Shown: one piece after another, positions 1 to 8,362 of the stretch
Layout: each line of letters begins with the position of its first letter
How positions within the stretch are numbered: the first letter of the stretch is position 1
Source: PWND01 sp964601515
Lineage (GTDB): Bacteria > Bacteroidota > Bacteroidia > Bacteroidales > UBA7960
Reading direction: 5' to 3'
Length of the DNA: 55,347 nucleotides
NCBI GenBank assembly: GCA_964601515.1
Contig: CAZRNU010000005.1
Location: 1-55,347, forward strand
Translations under genes and position numbers: made by a program
The notes under the pieces: generated by a model
The model's database searches: none
Told to the model about the DNA's origin: nothing
Seen by the model: only the letters and a program-made list of their open reading frames with translations

Positions 1-250
1 TCATTTTTAAAACAGCAAGAACAATATCCGGGTTAACATAAGCGCCATATTCTTTGAAATCTGAATTGACGAGCAGCCCAACCTTCTGTCCAGGCTGAAC
101 AAATCTTTGCATTCCACCCATTTTCTCTAATGCAAGTAAAGTGTTTTCATAATAGTCTCCTCCTTTAACTACAACAATATCAGGAGCCTTTGCCATTATT
201 GATAAGTTAAGAAGCAAGAGTGATACGAGCAGAAATGATAGTTTCTTCAT
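1..250 (-). CDS. DUF362-family protein, N-terminal fragment (cut by window edge)
   Basis: The minus-strand frame opens with ATG at 248-250 and stays open to base 1, giving 83 codons of an incomplete gene. It starts with a signal peptide (MKKLSFLLVSLLLLNLSIMA). The mature start APDIVVVKGG, then LEKMGGMQRFVQPGQKVGL and the later NPDIVLAVLK, fit the N-terminus of DUF362 proteins, which begin with a V-V-KG strand, a 'GGM..FV.PG.KV' turn and an 'NP..V..V' helix. DUF362 proteins often carry ferredoxin-like clusters further on, but that part is outside the window. The gene lies 144 bp downstream of gatD on the same strand, across a short-repeat gap. Function is unknown. The family call is moderately secure because only about a quarter of a typical protein is visible. 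Confidence 0.6.
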   Translation of the reverse strand, partial: MKKLSFLLVSLLLLNLSIMAKAPDIVVVKGGDYYENTLLALEKMGGMQRFVQPGQKVGLLVNSDFKEYGAYVNPDIVLAVLKM

Positions 251-281
251 GGTTTTTTTTATTAAGTCCAAATTTATTATT

Positions 282-343
282 AAAACTAAAAACTAAAAGT
301 GAAAAACTAAAAACTAAAAGTGAAAAACTAAAAGTGAAAACGA
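282..343. repeat. Short A-rich tandem repeat
   Basis: The gap between gatD and the DUF362 gene contains imperfect tandem copies of a 21-22 base unit made of 'AAACTAAAA' and 'CTAAAAGTGAAA' blocks. A reverse-complement version of the same theme (TTTTAACTTTTAACTTTCAACT) follows at 367-388. Similar blocks occur at 30861-30906 and 32635-32688. Confidence 0.7.
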
Positions 344-366
344 CAAGACAGATACTAGGATGTTCT

Positions 367-388
367 TTTAACTTTTAACTTTCAACTC
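367..388. repeat. Short T-rich repeat, inverse of the 282-343 theme
   Basis: Three near-copies of a 7-base unit TTTTAAC / TTTCAAC lie directly after the gatD stop codon. The unit is the complement of the AAAGTKAAA-type units at 282-343 and 30861-30906, so the two blocks in this gap could pair as a loose hairpin. No clear terminator is otherwise visible here. Confidence 0.5.
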
Positions 389-394
389 CCTCCC

Positions 395-1822
395 CTATTT
401 TCTAAACTTTCTTACAAATTCATCAACTTCAGGAATGCCACCTTGATAAACCAAGTATCCATTATAGGGCTCTCTTAAAGTAATATCATCTTTTATTGGA
501 GTAAGCATGAGTTTTTTAACTTCTTCCGGGTCGTTTGTTTGACCTAAAGCCCAGCCGAGTTTTATATATGCAACTTCGGGAAGCATATTGGCAGCGGGAA
601 CAACGCCCAATGCCATTAGTTCACGACCTGTTTCATAAACAAACATTTGTGTATAACCCCAAAGAGTTTGAACCGTCATATACACTGAAACTCCAGCCTT
701 GCAAGCTCTTTCAAGAGGAGCATACAAAGGTTTATTAACATGACCAAGCCCGGTACCGGCAATTACAATCCCTTTATACCCATTATCAACAAGAGAATCA
801 ATCATATCAGGCATCATATTGGGATAATAATAAACAATAGCAACTTTCTCTTCAAAATACGGAAATATTTTAGCTTTACCTTTCTTGCGTCTTTGATTAT
901 AATCTTCTTTCATATGAACAACGCCTTTTCGGGAAACCCTTGCCAAAGGTATATCTCCTAAAGTTCTGAAAGTACTTCTGTATGAGGAGTGCATTTTTCT
1001 GACTCTTGTACCTCTGTGCAGAAATGCATACTCATCTGATGTTGGACCAAACATACACACCATTACCTCTGCAATATCACCATGCCCTGCTGTGTAGCAT
1101 GCATGCATAAGATTAAGAGCAGCATCAGACGATGGTCTGTCTGAGGATCTTTGAGAACCCACCAAAACAATTGGCACCGGGGGGTCTTGAACCATAAAAG
1201 TTAATGCAGCAGCTGTGTGATGCAAGGTGTCTGTACCATGACCAATAACAATTCCATCAACTCCATTTTCGATTTCTTTACCAATAGCAACAGCAAGGTG
1301 CTTGTATTGACTAGGTCCCATATTTTCGCTAAACACTGCAAATACCTTTTCAGTATTGAGGTTGCAGATATCAGCTAATTCAGGAACAGCACCATAAAGC
1401 TCTCCGGGGGTAAAAGCAGGAATAACAGCACCTGTTCTGTAATCGAGTCGAGAAGCAATAGTTCCTCCTGTCCCAATAAGTTTTACTTTAGGTAAACCTT
1501 CAGTATAGGGAAACTCCTTCTCAGGAATTTTGTAATTAGCCTTTTTATATCCGGTTTCTACCATTGATTTTATAGTTTCAACATTTACTCCAACATTATA
1601 TCCTGTAGGAATCTTAATAACTATATGCTTATCGTCGTCATTTTCAGATCTAGGCAGAACTGTACCGGTAAAATTTCCTCTTGTAGTTTCAATATTAGTT
1701 TGACCCCACACCCTAACATTAAACTTTTTTAGTACCTCAAGGGCTTTACCTTTATATCCTTGAAAAAAATCTTCACTCATTATTTTTTGATTTTTAAATT
1801 CACTAAATTTTACAACTACCAT
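395..1822 (-). CDS. gatD: Glu-tRNA(Gln) amidotransferase subunit D (archaeal-type)
   Basis: GatD is the asparaginase-like subunit of the GatDE enzyme. It releases ammonia from glutamine so that GatE can convert Glu-tRNA(Gln) to Gln-tRNA(Gln). Residues about 20-92 form the Tudor-like N-terminal domain typical of GatD (RGNFTGTVLPR, then GYNVGVNV), which plain asparaginases lack. The asparaginase domain starts near 112 and has all catalytic positions: T121 in GTGGTIAS, T197 and D198 in GHGTDTL, and K276 in GTRVRKMH. The length, 475 aa, is slightly above the archaeal norm. ATG 1820-1822 overlaps the gatE stop codon (TAATG), which implies coupled translation. An internal ATG at 1778-1780 (MSEDFF) is a possible alternative start. 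GatD is known mainly from archaea, so its presence in a Bacteroidota genome is unexpected. The identification is strong because both domains and the partner gene agree. Confidence 0.93.
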   Translation of the reverse strand: MVVVKFSEFKNQKIMSEDFFQGYKGKALEVLKKFNVRVWGQTNIETTRGNFTGTVLPRSENDDDKHIVIKIPTGYNVGVNVETIKSMVETGYKKANYKIPEKEFPYTEGLPKVKLIGTGGTIASRLDYRTGAVIPAFTPGELYGAVPELADICNLNTEKVFAVFSENMGPSQYKHLAVAIGKEIENGVDGIVIGHGTDTLHHTAAALTFMVQDPPVPIVLVGSQRSSDRPSSDAALNLMHACYTAGHGDIAEVMVCMFGPTSDEYAFLHRGTRVRKMHSSYRSTFRTLGDIPLARVSRKGVVHMKEDYNQRRKKGKAKIFPYFEEKVAIVYYYPNMMPDMIDSLVDNGYKGIVIAGTGLGHVNKPLYAPLERACKAGVSVYMTVQTLWGYTQMFVYETGRELMALGVVPAANMLPEVAYIKLGWALGQTNDPEEVKKLMLTPIKDDITLREPYNGYLVYQGGIPEVDEFVRKFRK

Positions 1823-3792
1823 TAAGCTTTTTCAACTATTTTTTTAAGTTGCTTTAAGCTAATATTACCAACTGCTTTACTTCTAAGCTGCCCCATCAAC
1901 CAGTCTATTTGCGCTTGCTTTTCGGTTGAAAATCTTATGCTGTTAAACTTCTTAATCAGAAATGGAATATTCGATGTGATTTCTTCCTGCTTTGCTTTTT
2001 TAAATTTCAAGCTTGTAAGCAATGATTCGAAATCCATTTTTGGGTGTTGGTATAGTAATGGTAGCAGATACCTGACAATATCAACATCAAGCTTTTTATC
2101 TATAACATTTTTTATCAAATCATAAATTCTGTCATAATCAAAATCAGCAGATGCATCATAATGACCTTCAATGAATTTAAATCTATGTCCAAGCAGAGTG
2201 CCTACAAAAACAGGATTTTGACCCAAGTCTTGCACAATCCTTTTAAGCAAAGGGAATAAATTCTTTTTCAAAATATATGTGTAAGTATCTTCCGGAATAT
2301 TCCACTTTTTCATTTGCTTGATATAATCCATCGTTGTTTTAGGAATATTTTTACCAAGCTCTTCAATTCTTTTTTCTTTAAGTGGAATTGGAGCTGAATC
2401 AGTATCCGGATACATTCTGTCAGCTCCCGGCAAAACCCTTTCAAACATTGTTGTTCCATCTGCAAACGACTTTCTGGTTTCATTCGGAACTCCACCAAAA
2501 GCCATTCTGCAGCGTTCTTCGATAGTCTCAAGAGCTGTTTTAATATCCTCTGTTGGGCCCCAGAAAAGAATAAGCGCATCGTCTGTTTTGCTTGAAAGGA
2601 GCTTTTTAATGGATACAAAAATTTCTTCCGACACTATTGGCTTTAAATCCTCTGAATGTGTCATGTTTGGCTTTTCGATACACGCTATAACTTTAAGTCT
2701 GTCGCTTATTTCATCAGCGAAACATAAGCCGGGTTGGGTGAAGTGTGAAAGAATATTTTTAAACTTTGGAAGATTAACTGCATATAATTTATGCCCATTA
2801 TTTTTTAAGTTTTTTAAGGCTGTATTTCTAAAATCGAAATACATTGGGTCCAGCATCAAATAATTCATATTCCACTTTGCAGGGTCTTTTACTTTAGACA
2901 ATAATTTCTGCCTGATATTTAACAAAGCCCACTGCCTGAATGCCTCATTATGAGTAAGCTCAGGAATCCAATTAATACGAGCAACACCTTTAATTTCAAC
3001 TCTTGTACCACCTTTACACGACACATTTACATCTTCTCTGCCGGCACCAATTCCTGTTCTTACCTTTCCGGTACTTCTGTTTAAAAATCTTATTACCTGA
3101 CAAGCTTCAGCTACTTCGTCAGGATTAACCATATCAGGATATGTAACTGTTTCTATCAGAGGCATACCCAGTCTATCAGTTTTATAAATTCGTGTATGTC
3201 CAATATCTGAAATCTCTCTACAGGAATCTTCTTCAATACTCAATTGAATTAACCTTACTTTTTTATTTTTCAACTCAATTTCACCTTCAACACCAATAAT
3301 TGCTGTTCTCTGGAAACCTGTAGGGATACTTCCATCCAAATATTGTTTTCTTGTAATATGAACTTCTCCAACAATGTTAAGCTTTTTAAGAAGTGATATC
3401 TCAATCGCAATATCCAATGCTTCTTGATTAATAACAAATGGAGGCGTATCGTCAATTTCGTACGTGCAAGTGGTTTTATTGTTTATTCTGTATATAATTT
3501 CCTTTTTGGTTTTAAACTCCATTAGAGCTGTTCCATCATACTCACCCAATTCACTAAGAGTTGGCCTCATATGCCTTATAATTTCAGCATTAAAGTCATC
3601 ATCTTTTTGGTATATCCCCGCCGGACAATTACAGAAAAGCTTTTTCTTTGTTTTCAGCTGTTGATGCACCTCAAGACCTGACATAAAGCCAATCCTGTCG
3701 TAATCTTCCTGAGTTGCAGATTCCCTATCTACATACCCAATTTCTTCAAGAGTTTCCTGATAATTCTTCAGGCTTTCAGGTTTCTTTTTCAT
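1822..3792 (-). CDS. gatE: Glu-tRNA(Gln) amidotransferase subunit E (archaeal-type)
   Basis: GatE binds Glu-tRNA(Gln), activates the glutamate with ATP and transfers ammonia supplied by GatD. The 656-aa protein begins with the GatB/GatE cradle signature GLEVHQQL at 39-46, FCNCPAG after it, and later GIGAGREDVNVS. Residues about 330-450 (HKLYAVNLPKF to FGGVPNETR) are the AspRS-like GAD insertion that separates GatE from bacterial GatB. A helical and tail region follows to the C-terminus. GatB is about 480 aa, so both length and insertion favour GatE. It is the first gene of a translationally coupled pair with gatD and lies 57 bp downstream of the lysine-dehydrogenase-like gene, so the three may share a transcript. 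No gatA or gatC is present in the window. Horizontal acquisition from archaea or ancient retention are both possible. Confidence 0.93.
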   Translation of the reverse strand: MKKKPESLKNYQETLEEIGYVDRESATQEDYDRIGFMSGLEVHQQLKTKKKLFCNCPAGIYQKDDDFNAEIIRHMRPTLSELGEYDGTALMEFKTKKEIIYRINNKTTCTYEIDDTPPFVINQEALDIAIEISLLKKLNIVGEVHITRKQYLDGSIPTGFQRTAIIGVEGEIELKNKKVRLIQLSIEEDSCREISDIGHTRIYKTDRLGMPLIETVTYPDMVNPDEVAEACQVIRFLNRSTGKVRTGIGAGREDVNVSCKGGTRVEIKGVARINWIPELTHNEAFRQWALLNIRQKLLSKVKDPAKWNMNYLMLDPMYFDFRNTALKNLKNNGHKLYAVNLPKFKNILSHFTQPGLCFADEISDRLKVIACIEKPNMTHSEDLKPIVSEEIFVSIKKLLSSKTDDALILFWGPTEDIKTALETIEERCRMAFGGVPNETRKSFADGTTMFERVLPGADRMYPDTDSAPIPLKEKRIEELGKNIPKTTMDYIKQMKKWNIPEDTYTYILKKNLFPLLKRIVQDLGQNPVFVGTLLGHRFKFIEGHYDASADFDYDRIYDLIKNVIDKKLDVDIVRYLLPLLYQHPKMDFESLLTSLKFKKAKQEEITSNIPFLIKKFNSIRFSTEKQAQIDWLMGQLRSKAVGNISLKQLKKIVEKA

Positions 3793-3849
3793 TTATAATA
3801 TTTAGTTAATGATTTGGAGTTTATGGTTATGTTCAACTATTAAATGTTT

Positions 3850-4986
3850 TTAAGCAAGTAACCGCTTTGTTTTAACATAATTAATATTCCTGTCTTTCAA
3901 GTATTCAATAACAAAATCAAAACAGCCCTTATTTTTCCCAACTAGTTCGAGAGGAAAAATACCTTTTTCGGTAAATAATCCTTTGATCACTAAATCAAGG
4001 CATGCAGTAGCAGTAAATCCTGTAGTTCTGGCCATAGACGAAAGTCCGGTAATTCTATCATATTCATCATAAAGGTCATAAGCAACTTCTACTTTCTTTT
4101 TATCCTTTGTGCCTTGCAAAATAATTCTCATAACAGTAAACTCTTCTTCGTCAGGAGATAGCTTCCAGTTACTAATAAGAATCTTACTAGTAAAGTCAAT
4201 TGGTCTAATAGCAGTATTATTTATAGCAATTGGGGTTTTATCAAAAAAACCGGCTTTTTCCAATGCCTGAACCAAATCTATGTGACCAGGATGTCTGAGC
4301 GTTTTTTCCTTCATAGAAGGAATATCCGGCAAATTGTCGAGCAATGACCTTAATCCATCAGTTAAAAAAGCCTGAAGGGTACCAACCTTTTCAAACTCCA
4401 TCATTTCAGTGTCGCTCATGGCTGGTTTAACTACAATACTTCCATTTTCTCTATATCTTGCAGGTCTGGTATACTCTTCAATAACATCAATAGGTGAAAA
4501 TGGTGCTTTATAATAAAAAGGATAAGTCTTAACTTTTGGCAAACCTCCAACAACATATTCAAAAAACTCAATATCCATAATTTCATTATAATAACCGGCA
4601 ATAAGATTAGGCATACCCGGGGCAACGCCACAATCTGCAATTGCAGTAACACCCTTGCTTATAGCCAGCTTATTGAGCTCCATAAAATCTTCAGGCATAA
4701 ATGAAATATCAACAACATCTTTACCTTCTCCAATAATACATTCAAGAGTCTTATATCCCATAAAGCCGGGTACTGCTGACACAATAAAGTCAAAATCTTT
4801 AATGATTTTCATCAATGCTTCATTATTATCTAAATCCGCATTAATAGTTTTTATTGGAAAATGTTCTGAAATAAAATCAAGAGCCTTTTGATCAATGTCG
4901 GCTGAAGTAACTTTGTAACTTTTACAAAGGTCAATAGCTATTGCCTTTCCAACCATTCCGGCACCAAGAACAAGAATTTTCTTCAT
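3850..4986 (-). CDS. Saccharopine/lysine-6-dehydrogenase-like NAD(P) oxidoreductase
   Basis: The N-terminus MKKILVLGAGMVGKAIA is a Rossmann nucleotide-binding motif (GAGMVG at about 8-13). The rest follows the saccharopine dehydrogenase fold: DCGVAPGMPNLIAGYY, VVGGLP, then TLRHPGHIDLVQAL. The order DxGVAPGM, GG(L/I)P, and R(H/Y)PGH matches L-lysine 6-dehydrogenases more closely than the eukaryotic saccharopine reductase. The 378-aa length also fits that group. The likely reaction is NAD(P)-linked oxidation at the lysine epsilon-amino carbon or a similar substrate, in the cytoplasm, but the substrate is inferred. It runs in the same direction as gatE with a 57-bp gap. A link between lysine breakdown and GatDE is not obvious, so co-transcription may be incidental. 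Its carboxyspermidine-dehydrogenase relative lies at 30920-32119. Confidence 0.75.
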   Translation of the reverse strand: MKKILVLGAGMVGKAIAIDLCKSYKVTSADIDQKALDFISEHFPIKTINADLDNNEALMKIIKDFDFIVSAVPGFMGYKTLECIIGEGKDVVDISFMPEDFMELNKLAISKGVTAIADCGVAPGMPNLIAGYYNEIMDIEFFEYVVGGLPKVKTYPFYYKAPFSPIDVIEEYTRPARYRENGSIVVKPAMSDTEMMEFEKVGTLQAFLTDGLRSLLDNLPDIPSMKEKTLRHPGHIDLVQALEKAGFFDKTPIAINNTAIRPIDFTSKILISNWKLSPDEEEFTVMRIILQGTKDKKKVEVAYDLYDEYDRITGLSSMARTTGFTATACLDLVIKGLFTEKGIFPLELVGKNKGCFDFVIEYLKDRNINYVKTKRLLA

Positions 4987-5168
4987 ATATTTTACATTTA
5001 GAGGTTACTTCGAAATCACAACTTATTAATTGCCGAATTTAAGAAATTTGTTTTCAATGCGAGCGTTTTTTTTAATAAATTTTCCTCAAAAAATTTTTTC
5101 ATTTGCAGGTAGTAATTCATTGATTTAACAAGATGATAAAAAGATTTCAAATTACAACTGAATTTGGT

Positions 5169-5176
5169 TATTTTTG
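5169..5176 (+). promoter_or_regulatory. Promoter -7 box for mrdA-rodA-nadK
   Basis: TATTTTTG matches the Bacteroidota TAnnTTTG box exactly. Its TTG (5174-5176) could be misread as a start codon, but transcription would begin about 7 bases downstream. The ATG at 5219 is therefore the better start for PBP2. Confidence 0.7.
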
Positions 5177-5218
5177 TGGACACATAAGCCCGTTCTCATC
5201 TATAAGAAAAATTACAGA

Positions 5219-7066
5219 ATGTTGAATCAACAGAATGTTAATGCTTTTAATTACAGAAAAAGAATAATTATTGCAATATTTATAATTATAGCAATAATTT
5301 ATCTCGGACGTTTATTTCAGATTCAAGTTCTGGATCATAGTTATAAAGCATCTGCAAGTAGTAATATTACCCGACATATTACAAACTATCCTGCAAGAGG
5401 ATTAATTTATGACAGGAATAAAGAGCTTATAGTATATAATGAACCATACTACGACTTAATGGTAGTCCCGGGTCAAATAAAAAACATTGACACAACAGAG
5501 TTTTGCAGTTACTTAGGAATTGATAATAAAACCTTTAAAACCAGAGTACTGAAAGCCAGAGAGTTTGCCATTCATCTACCTTCAGTGTTCGAAAAGCAAA
5601 TTCCAAATGAAGAGTATGCAATATTAAAAGAAAAGCTGTATAAATTTCCCGGATTTTTTGTTCAGCCTAGAACTTTAAGGAGATATTCAAAGCCAATGGC
5701 TGCCCATATATTCGGCTATGTTGCAGAAGTAGGGCCCGAAATTACCAAAAACGACCCTTATTATAAACCCAGAGATTACATAGGAATAAGTGGCATCGAA
5801 AAATCATACGAAGAAGTATTAAGAGGTCAGAAAGGTGTAAATATCATTTTGGTAGATGCGATGGGAAGAGATATGGGGTCGTTTCAAAATGGGAAATATG
5901 ACGAACCGGCGGTAAGCGGAACTGACATTTTCCTTACCCTCGACGCTAAGCTTCAGGAGTATGGAGAAAAACTAATGCAAAACAAAAGAGGCAGTATTGT
6001 TGCCATTGAACCTTCTACAGGCGAAATACTTGCCTTGGTTACATCTCCTTCTTACGATCCAAACTTGCTTGTTGGAAAATCCAGAGCTTCAAATTTTAAA
6101 GATTTACAAAATGACACCTTGAGACCTCTTTTCAACAGAGCATTAATGGCTCAGTACCCTCCCGGATCTGCATTTAAAATCGTTAATACTTTAATTGGAA
6201 TGCAGGAAGGTATTGTCACTGCAAATTCAAGATATTCTTGTCCGGGATTTTACAGGTCAGGGAATATAACTGTTCAATGTCGAAATCATCCAAGCCCTGT
6301 TGACCAAATAACGAGCATTCAGTATAGTTGCAACACAGCATCAAGTATAATATTTCGCAATACACTTGATAATACAAAGTTTACCTCAATGCAACAAGCA
6401 TTCAATAATTGGCGAAATCATGTTTTAAGCTTCGGTTTTGGAAGAATATTCAACAATGATTTGCCTTATGAATTACCCGGGCTTGTTGCATCTTCCGATT
6501 ACTACGACAGAATATATGGAACAAGAGGCTGGAGGTCTTTAACAATAATTAGCTTGGGAATTGGGCAAGGGGAACTTGGCACTACACCCTTGCAACTCGC
6601 CAATCTTGCAGTCACAGTAGCAAACAAAGGTTATTTCTATACGCCGCATATAGTTAAAGCAATTGAAAACATAGATAGCATTAATCCGAAATATACGCAG
6701 AAACACATAACTTCCATTGACTCTATTCACTTCGCAACAATGACTAATGCAATGTGGCAAGTAACTTTGGGGGGTACAGCAAGATTTGCCAGGATTGAAG
6801 GCATAGAAATAGCCGGAAAAACAGGCACAGTGCAAAATCCACATGGCGAAAACCATTCTGTTTTTATTGCTTTTGCCCCTGTAGAAAACCCCAAAATTGC
6901 AATTTCCGTAGTTGTCGAAAACGCAGGCTATGGCTCGACTTGGGCTGCACCAATTGCAAGTCTAATGATTGAGCAATATTTAACAGGTGAAATAAAACGA
7001 AGTTGGTATGAAAAACGTATTTTAGATGCATATTTTTTAAAACCATATCCGGAGGAAAAACAATAA
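5219..7066 (+). CDS. mrdA: Penicillin-binding protein 2 (peptidoglycan transpeptidase)
   Basis: PBP2 cross-links peptidoglycan during cell elongation together with RodA. It has a short cytoplasmic N-terminus, one membrane segment (about residues 12-33, RIIIAIFIIIAIIYLG), a PBP dimerisation domain (PARGLIYDRN onward) and a C-terminal transpeptidase domain. The catalytic motifs are visible: S317-x-x-K320 (SAFK), S370-C-N372, and K534-T-G536. The chosen ATG at 5219 gives 615 aa. A longer reading from TTG at 5174 would use the promoter's own -7 box as a start and is rejected. The stop codon overlaps the rodA start (TAATG). In many Bacteroidota mreBCD precede this gene, but they are not found directly upstream here. 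Confidence 0.95.
   Translation: MLNQQNVNAFNYRKRIIIAIFIIIAIIYLGRLFQIQVLDHSYKASASSNITRHITNYPARGLIYDRNKELIVYNEPYYDLMVVPGQIKNIDTTEFCSYLGIDNKTFKTRVLKAREFAIHLPSVFEKQIPNEEYAILKEKLYKFPGFFVQPRTLRRYSKPMAAHIFGYVAEVGPEITKNDPYYKPRDYIGISGIEKSYEEVLRGQKGVNIILVDAMGRDMGSFQNGKYDEPAVSGTDIFLTLDAKLQEYGEKLMQNKRGSIVAIEPSTGEILALVTSPSYDPNLLVGKSRASNFKDLQNDTLRPLFNRALMAQYPPGSAFKIVNTLIGMQEGIVTANSRYSCPGFYRSGNITVQCRNHPSPVDQITSIQYSCNTASSIIFRNTLDNTKFTSMQQAFNNWRNHVLSFGFGRIFNNDLPYELPGLVASSDYYDRIYGTRGWRSLTIISLGIGQGELGTTPLQLANLAVTVANKGYFYTPHIVKAIENIDSINPKYTQKHITSIDSIHFATMTNAMWQVTLGGTARFARIEGIEIAGKTGTVQNPHGENHSVFIAFAPVENPKIAISVVVENAGYGSTWAAPIASLMIEQYLTGEIKRSWYEKRILDAYFLKPYPEEKQ
7051..7055 (+). promoter_or_regulatory. Strong Shine-Dalgarno sequence for rodA
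   Basis: GGAGG lies 10 bases before the rodA ATG (7066), inside the last codons of mrdA. Good Shine-Dalgarno matches are rare in this window. Together with the TAATG overlap it suggests that rodA translation is coupled to mrdA. Confidence 0.5.
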
Positions 7067-8331
7067 TGAAACAAGGCTTTTTTCAGGATTTCAGAAATAT
7101 CGACAAAATAACAGTTTTGATTTTTGTCATTATGCTGTTTTTTGGATGGCTGAATATATATGCCGCCGGGTACAAAGAAACTCACAGTAGCATATTCGAC
7201 ATTTCTCAAAATTATGGAAAACAATTTGTTTGGATATTAATAGCATTTGTTTTAGGGTTTATGGTTATGCTTACTGACATCAAATTTTTTATTGCATTCG
7301 CCTACCCCATTTTTATTGCTATTATGCTTTTATTAATTTCCGTATTATTGTTTGGTACAGAAATAAATTCTTCAAAATCTTGGTTCCAGATTGGAGGTTT
7401 TAATATACAACCGTCAGAATTCGCTAAATTTGCTACTGCCTTAGCTTTGGGAAAGTTTATAAGCAGCAACAAAAGCAAAATATTAACCTTACAAACCAGA
7501 ATAAAAGCCTACTCGATTATATTCATTCCATTCGCAATGATTTTGCTGCAAAATGATGCGGGAACTGCACTAGTTTTTGGAGCATTTATTTTCATGTTAT
7601 ACAGAGAAGGTTATGTTTCAGGACTTTTACTCTCTTTTGCCGTTGCCGCCGCTTTTTTATTCGTACTCACTCTTGTAATGAACGAGTTTATTATTATTGG
7701 AATTATTTCAATTATTGCACTTGTTACCGCATATGTTTTAAGAAAAAAAAGAAAAGAAATCTTTCTCGTATTAGGCTTATTTATTTTAATGTCTGCTTAT
7801 GTTTATTCTGTTGACTATGCATTTGAAAAATTCCTACAACCACATCAAAAAAACAGAATTGAAGTACTTATCGACTCCAATGTTGACCCATTGGGAGCAG
7901 GTTACAATCTAAATCAATCAAAAATTGCAATTGGTTCTGGAGGATTATGGGGAAAAGGATTCTTAAAAGGAACGCAAACAAAATTTGATTTTGTACCCGA
8001 GCAAAGTACAGATTTTATTTTTTGTACCATTGGAGAAGAATGGGGATGGGCGGGAAGCTTTGTCATTATTTCACTTTACTTATTATTACTAGTACGTATT
8101 GTAATAATTGCTGAAAGACAAAGAGCTCTTTTTAGTCGAATATTTGGATACTGTATAGCAGGCATGCTTTTTTTTCATTTCGCTATAAACATTGGAATGA
8201 CAATTGGCTTAGTCCCTGTTATAGGAATACCTTTACCCTTTTTCAGCTACGGCGGTTCTTCGTTATTGGCTTTTACTGTTATGATTTTTGTTTTTTTAAA
8301 ACTAGATGCAAAAAAACTTGACTTACTCTAA
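7066..8331 (+). CDS. rodA: RodA, SEDS peptidoglycan glycosyltransferase
   Basis: RodA polymerises lipid II into glycan strands for rod-shape growth and works as a complex with PBP2, encoded just upstream. The 421-aa protein is an integral membrane protein with about ten hydrophobic segments. SEDS signatures are present: QPSEFAK after the early helices, the extracellular loop GSGGLWGKGFLKGTQTKFDFVPEQSTDFIF that carries the conserved Asp of the family, and PLPFFSYGGSS near the C-terminus. The ATG at 7066 overlaps the mrdA stop. The phrase VPEQSTDFIF fits RodA/FtsW, and the PBP2 partnership selects RodA. Confidence 0.95.
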   Translation: MKQGFFQDFRNIDKITVLIFVIMLFFGWLNIYAAGYKETHSSIFDISQNYGKQFVWILIAFVLGFMVMLTDIKFFIAFAYPIFIAIMLLLISVLLFGTEINSSKSWFQIGGFNIQPSEFAKFATALALGKFISSNKSKILTLQTRIKAYSIIFIPFAMILLQNDAGTALVFGAFIFMLYREGYVSGLLLSFAVAAAFLFVLTLVMNEFIIIGIISIIALVTAYVLRKKRKEIFLVLGLFILMSAYVYSVDYAFEKFLQPHQKNRIEVLIDSNVDPLGAGYNLNQSKIAIGSGGLWGKGFLKGTQTKFDFVPEQSTDFIFCTIGEEWGWAGSFVIISLYLLLLVRIVIIAERQRALFSRIFGYCIAGMLFFHFAINIGMTIGLVPVIGIPLPFFSYGGSSLLAFTVMIFVFLKLDAKKLDLL

Positions 8332-8362
8332 ATAAATAAGTTTTAAATTCAAGCTCATTATT

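Noticed and set aside
395..1822. Plain L-asparaginase instead of GatD
   Set aside because: The Tudor-like N-terminal domain and the adjacent GatE with GAD insertion point to GatD.
5174..5218. TTG start for mrdA giving 15 extra residues
   Set aside because: The TTG is part of an exact -7 promoter box, so transcription would begin after it.
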